Shown here: positions 15,613 to 18,095 of the stretch, piece after piece
Position numbering within the stretch: the first letter of the stretch is position 1
How the letters are laid out: every line of letters begins with the position of its first letter
The notes under the pieces: model-generated
What the model saw: only the letters and a program-made list of their open reading frames with translations
Told to the model about the DNA's origin: nothing
Database searches by the model: none
Made by a program: the position numbers and the translations under genes
Source: Chloroflexia bacterium
GTDB lineage: Bacteria > Chloroflexota > Chloroflexia > QHBQ01 > JADMIH01
Reading direction: 5' to 3'
DNA length: 18,095 nt
Assembly (NCBI GenBank): GCA_025927935.1
Contig: JAICKM010000039.1
Span: forward strand, 1 to 18,095

Positions 15613-15716
15613 AACCGGTGGATGCCCGTCGATGTCAGCAGACAAAACGCGATGGAACAGGCGCGAATTGAGCACGCAATAGACGTTTATAGATCTCCCT
15701 GGACAGCCTTTCGCGA

Positions 15717-15763
15717 GACTCTTAATCAGTGGGTTCAGGGTTCGAGTCCCTGGCGGGTCACCA
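15717..15763 (+). pseudogene. tRNA-Lys(CUU) 3' fragment, candidate attachment site, right copy
   Basis: This copy is identical to 645-691: anticodon loop CTCTTAA, T arm CAGGG-TTCGAGT-CCCTG, 3' acceptor GCGGGTC, then ACCA. The identity continues four bases further (TAAT). Upstream bases (CTTTCGCGA) cannot complete the anticodon stem, and no GACCCGC 5' acceptor strand is present, so it is not a working tRNA gene. The match begins just before the anticodon loop, where many tyrosine recombinases exchange strands. Confidence 0.85.
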
Positions 15764-15791
15764 TAATCTTACTAATCATAGGCGTAAATTG

Positions 15792-15819
15792 ATGGCCGGG
15801 CTAGGTACAGTCCGGCCAT
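15792..15819. repeat. Hairpin after the right tRNA fragment
   Basis: ATGGCCGGGC (15792-15801) pairs with GTCCGGCCAT (15810-15819) over an 8-base loop. Relative to the left copy, one A is replaced by G, which turns an A-T pair into a G-T wobble and keeps the fold. The preceding 12 bases are also conserved between copies (the shared block is 708-727 and 15780-15799). Confidence 0.5.
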
Positions 15820-15828
15820 TGCTATGTC

Positions 15829-15844
15829 TTTGACAGCCAAACGA
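15829..15844 (+). repeat. TTTGACAGCCAAACGA repeat, candidate arm-type site, right copy
   Basis: Identical to 757-772 and placed 112 bases from the start of its tRNA fragment, the same spacing as in the left copy. Confidence 0.45.
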
Positions 15845-16580
15845 ATGCCATCATATCAGTGGGTAGGATCCGTACGTCGCACACTTTCTGGCCAAGAGCA
15901 CTCGGTGCTAAGATATTCTAGGCAGTGTTCCTGTTACAGGACTTCGCCGTTCACAAACTATCTGCTGTAATGGTCGCTAGGAGTGGGCGTGCCGGAGGTG
16001 GCTGCCTTGTCCGCCCCTGGTCCGCCCCCCACTGCTGTCCCGCGCCGCAAGGGTCAGGTCGATCCGCAGTCAGAGCATCATGCGCAGCAGGCTGCCCAAC
16101 CTCGTTAGCATCACAGTGCCACGACTTGCCCAGGCGGAGCAGGCAAGCTTCATCGCGTCATCGCGTTCATCTTGCACACGGTCCGGCTGGCGGGCATGAA
16201 CAGCAAGCCGACCAGCGGCGGTCTACGCCAGATTACGAAGCGGCGACGGCCAGCAAGCCTCCGTGCAGAGCAGCCAGTAGAACTACCAGCGGAGGCGGGC
16301 GACCACGGGACTGATTAACCAGGGCCTGAGCAGGCTGATATGGACCAACTTGCGCCAGGGGAACCGGTGGAGCAACGCGAGGGCCGGTGGCAGCGCACCG
16401 GCCCTCGCGAGGCACTCCTCCTGACTACCTACTGATTCCTCGCCAATCCGTCAGCGACGCGCTGCCGCTAACAATCTCTCGGCTCAAACGGTGACCGCGT
16501 GTCGATTATTGGGCGCGTATGCCATTGCGGTATAGCTCTCGGCGGTTCTGTTGCAAGGATTGAGGTTTCGAGTCCCGGGA
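15845..16580. repeat. Right copy of the diverged duplication downstream of the tRNA fragment, no gene
   Basis: No coding region is supported. From about 16275 to 16470 the DNA aligns with 991-1190 (for example CAGTAGAAC at 16275-16283 and 991-999, and a 21-base exact match at 16425-16445). The stretch 15845-16274 has only patchy similarity to the left copy and is about 200 bases longer. A minus-strand reading in the aligned part is interrupted by TAG where the left copy has TCG. A perfect hairpin at 16376-16409 is listed separately. Confidence 0.5.
16376..16409. repeat. Perfect 14-bp-stem GC hairpin
   Basis: CGCGAGGGCCGGTG (16376-16389) pairs exactly with CACCGGCCCTCGCG (16396-16409) over a GCAGCG loop. 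No T-run follows on either strand. The corresponding region of the left copy (about 1095-1130) is similar in sequence but does not keep the perfect stem. Confidence 0.5.
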
Positions 16581-16581
16581 T

Positions 16582-16809
16582 GTGTTGCGGGCACATACCC
16601 ACCTGGAGTTGAGCCAGGTCTTTTACGCGCGGGCCGATGCCCGCGATTTCCTGCCCGAACTGCATCACCATTTCGCTGCTGCCCCCTTGCGCGTGGCCGC
16701 CTATGAGCGGGCCGTTGAGCACGCGCGCCAGGCACTGACGCTGGCGCGGGGCTTAGCGATGCACGTGGAAGAGGCGACGAGCCTACGCCTGCTGGGCGAA
16801 ATCGCTTTG
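16582..16809 (+). pseudogene. Fragment of a TPR-containing regulator or ATPase-type protein
   Basis: In the plus frame beginning near 16582, about 75 residues read as a genuine tetratricopeptide region: LELSQVFYARADARDFLPEL, then YERAVEHARQALTLARGLAM and HVEEATSLRLLGEIAL. This spacing of A, Y, A, L and G residues is typical of the C-terminal TPRs in large LuxR/AAA-type regulators and adenylate-cyclase-like proteins. After about 16809 the frame loses any such pattern (PWLLASIYNLQGVPS), and nothing before it supplies the N-terminal ATPase domain. It is therefore a remnant, probably left by rearrangement next to the tRNA fragment. The parent gene cannot be named. Confidence 0.5.
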
Positions 16810-16969
16810 CCCTGGCTGTTGGCGAGTATATATAATCTGCAGGGCGTTCCATCTCAGCAGGCCTGGCGCAGCACATGGAGAGGTTCGCTATGTATCTCGG
16901 TGCGCCGTTTGGAATGTCGCGACTGGGCGTATACGCCACGAAGTCGAATTTGCAGGGGGCTCTCCCCTA

Positions 16970-18095
16970 TCAGCAAGCGGCCTCGGCTCCGGCGCGGGGT
17001 AGCGCGTAGCGGGTCGTTGCCTCCGGCAGCGGCAGCGTGAACGTCACGGCCAGACCCCCCACCGGCTGATTGTGCGCCCCGATCCGGCCCCCGTGGGCTT
17101 CAATCAGCCCCTTGCTGATCGCCAGCCCCAGCCCTGTGCCGCCGGTGCGCACGCGCTTGTCGACGCGGTAGAATTTATCGAAGAGGTAGCGCAGATCTTC
17201 GGCGGGCACGCCGGGCCCGTTGTCCGCGACTGTGACCTCCACCGTTGCCCCGGCCCGGCGGGCCGTGATCGTGATCGCCGTGCCGGGCAGGGTATACTTC
17301 AGCGCATTCTCCACCAGGTTGGTCAGCACCTGGTCAATCTCGCTGAAGTCCAGCCGTAGCAGCGGCAGGTCCGGCTCGACCTGCACCCGCACGGGGTGGG
17401 CGGCCAGGCGCGGCTCCAGCCGCTGCACCACTCCACCGATGACTTCCTCGATGGCGTACCAGTCCTTTTCCGGCTGGAGCGCGCCGCCCTCGATCCGCGA
17501 CATATCCAGCAGATTGCCGACCAGATCGTTTAACCGGCGCGCCTCGTCGTAAATCCCCTGCAGGAAGTCCCGCTGGGTCGCGGCATCCCAGGTAATCTCC
17601 GGCTCCAGCAAGCTGGTCACGGAGGCCATGATCGAGGCCAGCGGCGTGCGCAGATCGTGGGACACTGCCGACATCAGCGCGGATTTCAACTCGTCGGTGC
17701 GCGTCAGCACCTCGGCCCGTTGGGCTTCGCGCAGCAGCCGCAGCCGCTCCAGGGCCACCGCGGCCTGATCGGCGAAGGTAGCGAGCACCGTCCGCTCCGC
17801 CGGTGTGAGGGGCTGATGGTTACGCTTGTCGGCAACGACCAGGACGCCGATGGTGTGGCCGCCGGCTCGCAGCGGCACAAAGGTGGCCCGGCTCGCGGCC
17901 GGGGGGCCGGCGAAGGGGCGGTCCAAGGTCAGCGCGCCGCGCAGCCCAAGCTCACTGCCGTGCCAGTACGCGCGCTCGGCCAGCAACGCCTCGTCGCGCG
18001 TCAGCGGACGGGCAGACACGGGCGCCTGCGCCGCCACCTGGAGTTGCTCGTGGGGCCCCGGCAGCAGAATCCAGCACGCCTGCGCGGCAAAGACC
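16970..18095 (-). CDS. KdpD-like sensor histidine kinase, C-terminal part (5' end outside window)
   Basis: The frame is open to the right edge (upstream residues VFAAQACWILLPGPHEQLQ continue before a GTG at 18037), so the gene starts beyond the window. A GAF-like domain comes first (FVPLRAGGHTIGVLVVADK, then LATFADQAAVALERLRLLREA). A full kinase core follows: H-box AVSHDLRTPLASI with the phospho-accepting His, N-box LVENALKYT, G1 VADNGPGVP, F-box-like YLFDKFYRVDK and G2 GGTGLGLAIS. The GAF-HisKA-HATPase order and sequence style match the C-terminal half of KdpD. It would phosphorylate a response regulator, but none is encoded downstream; after the stop at 16970 only decayed DNA is found. The Kdp role is inferred from similarity, since the diagnostic N-terminal KdpD and USP domains are not visible. 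Confidence 0.9.
   Translation of the reverse strand, partial: VFAAQACWILLPGPHEQLQVAAQAPVSARPLTRDEALLAERAYWHGSELGLRGALTLDRPFAGPPAASRATFVPLRAGGHTIGVLVVADKRNHQPLTPAERTVLATFADQAAVALERLRLLREAQRAEVLTRTDELKSALMSAVSHDLRTPLASIMASVTSLLEPEITWDAATQRDFLQGIYDEARRLNDLVGNLLDMSRIEGGALQPEKDWYAIEEVIGGVVQRLEPRLAAHPVRVQVEPDLPLLRLDFSEIDQVLTNLVENALKYTLPGTAITITARRAGATVEVTVADNGPGVPAEDLRYLFDKFYRVDKRVRTGGTGLGLAISKGLIEAHGGRIGAHNQPVGGLAVTFTLPLPEATTRYALPRAGAEAAC

Larger units (their letters stand above)
645..15767 (+). mobile_element. Candidate tRNA-Lys-associated genomic island or cassette, about 15.1 kb
   Basis: The segment is bounded by 51-base identical direct repeats made of the 3' part of tRNA-Lys(CUU) (645-695 and 15717-15767). 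It contains two divergent catabolic/transport operons and a DDE transposase gene. Fragments at both ends, with no intact tRNA, suggest an accretion of elements, with the intact tRNA-Lys gene expected upstream (left) of the window. No tyrosine or serine recombinase is visible inside, so the element is either defective, mobilised in trans, or the repeats arose by a larger segmental duplication. The sequence next to the repeats is also related but diverged, which favours a more complex history than one simple insertion. Confidence 0.4.

Noticed and set aside
15670..15763. Complete tRNA-Lys gene at the right repeat
   Set aside because: Same reasons as the left copy; only the 3' half is present.
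16233..16415. 60-codon minus-strand open frame in the right repeat
   Set aside because: The alternative frame matches the left copy better but is broken by TAG; neither reading can be tied to a family.
16500..16600. Possible second tRNA remnant (TAGCTC and GGTTTCGAGTCCC words)
   Set aside because: The words are not in register for a cloverleaf and no acceptor or anticodon stem forms.

Overview
The window is GC-rich bacterial DNA. Several things suggest a member of the Chloroflexota: a stand-alone integrase-core transposase of a type common there, a KdpD-type kinase, a fused double-ATPase peptide-type ABC transporter, and a ParB-like protein of the kind shared by Chloroflexota and Actinobacteriota. 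This placement is inferred from protein style only; no rRNA or phylogenetic marker is present.

Layout. The left edge (2-223) holds the C-terminal end of a membrane protein. A long stretch without a convincing gene follows (224-2036). Inside it, at 645-691, is the 3' part of a tRNA-Lys(CUU), from the anticodon loop to the encoded CCA. An identical copy in the same orientation lies 15.07 kb downstream (15717-15763). Neither copy has a 5' half. Both are followed by the same hairpin and by a TTGACAGCC-type repeat, and both are embedded in a longer, diverged duplication (roughly 645-1190 and 15717-16470). The genes between the copies therefore look like a tRNA-associated island or cassette, though no site-specific recombinase is visible in the window.

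The interior carries two divergent operons read outward from a shared AT-rich intergenic region (8989-9357). Leftward (minus strand) are a lipoprotein solute-binding protein, two Opp/Dpp-type permeases, a fused double ATP-binding subunit, and a ParB/sulfiredoxin-like protein of unknown role. Rightward (plus strand) are a GH35-type beta-galactosidase, a formylglycine-type sulfatase and an NAD-type short-chain dehydrogenase. The galactosidase and sulfatase lack signal peptides. The simplest joint reading is uptake of a sulfated galactose-containing oligosaccharide by the ABC transporter, then desulfation, glycosidic cleavage and oxidation in the cytoplasm. The substrate is inferred, not shown.

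A perfect 19-bp-stem hairpin follows the dehydrogenase. After it come a DDE transposase gene on the minus strand, the second tRNA fragment with its repeat block, a decayed TPR-protein fragment, and at the right edge the C-terminal part of a KdpD-like sensor histidine kinase (minus strand) that runs off the window.
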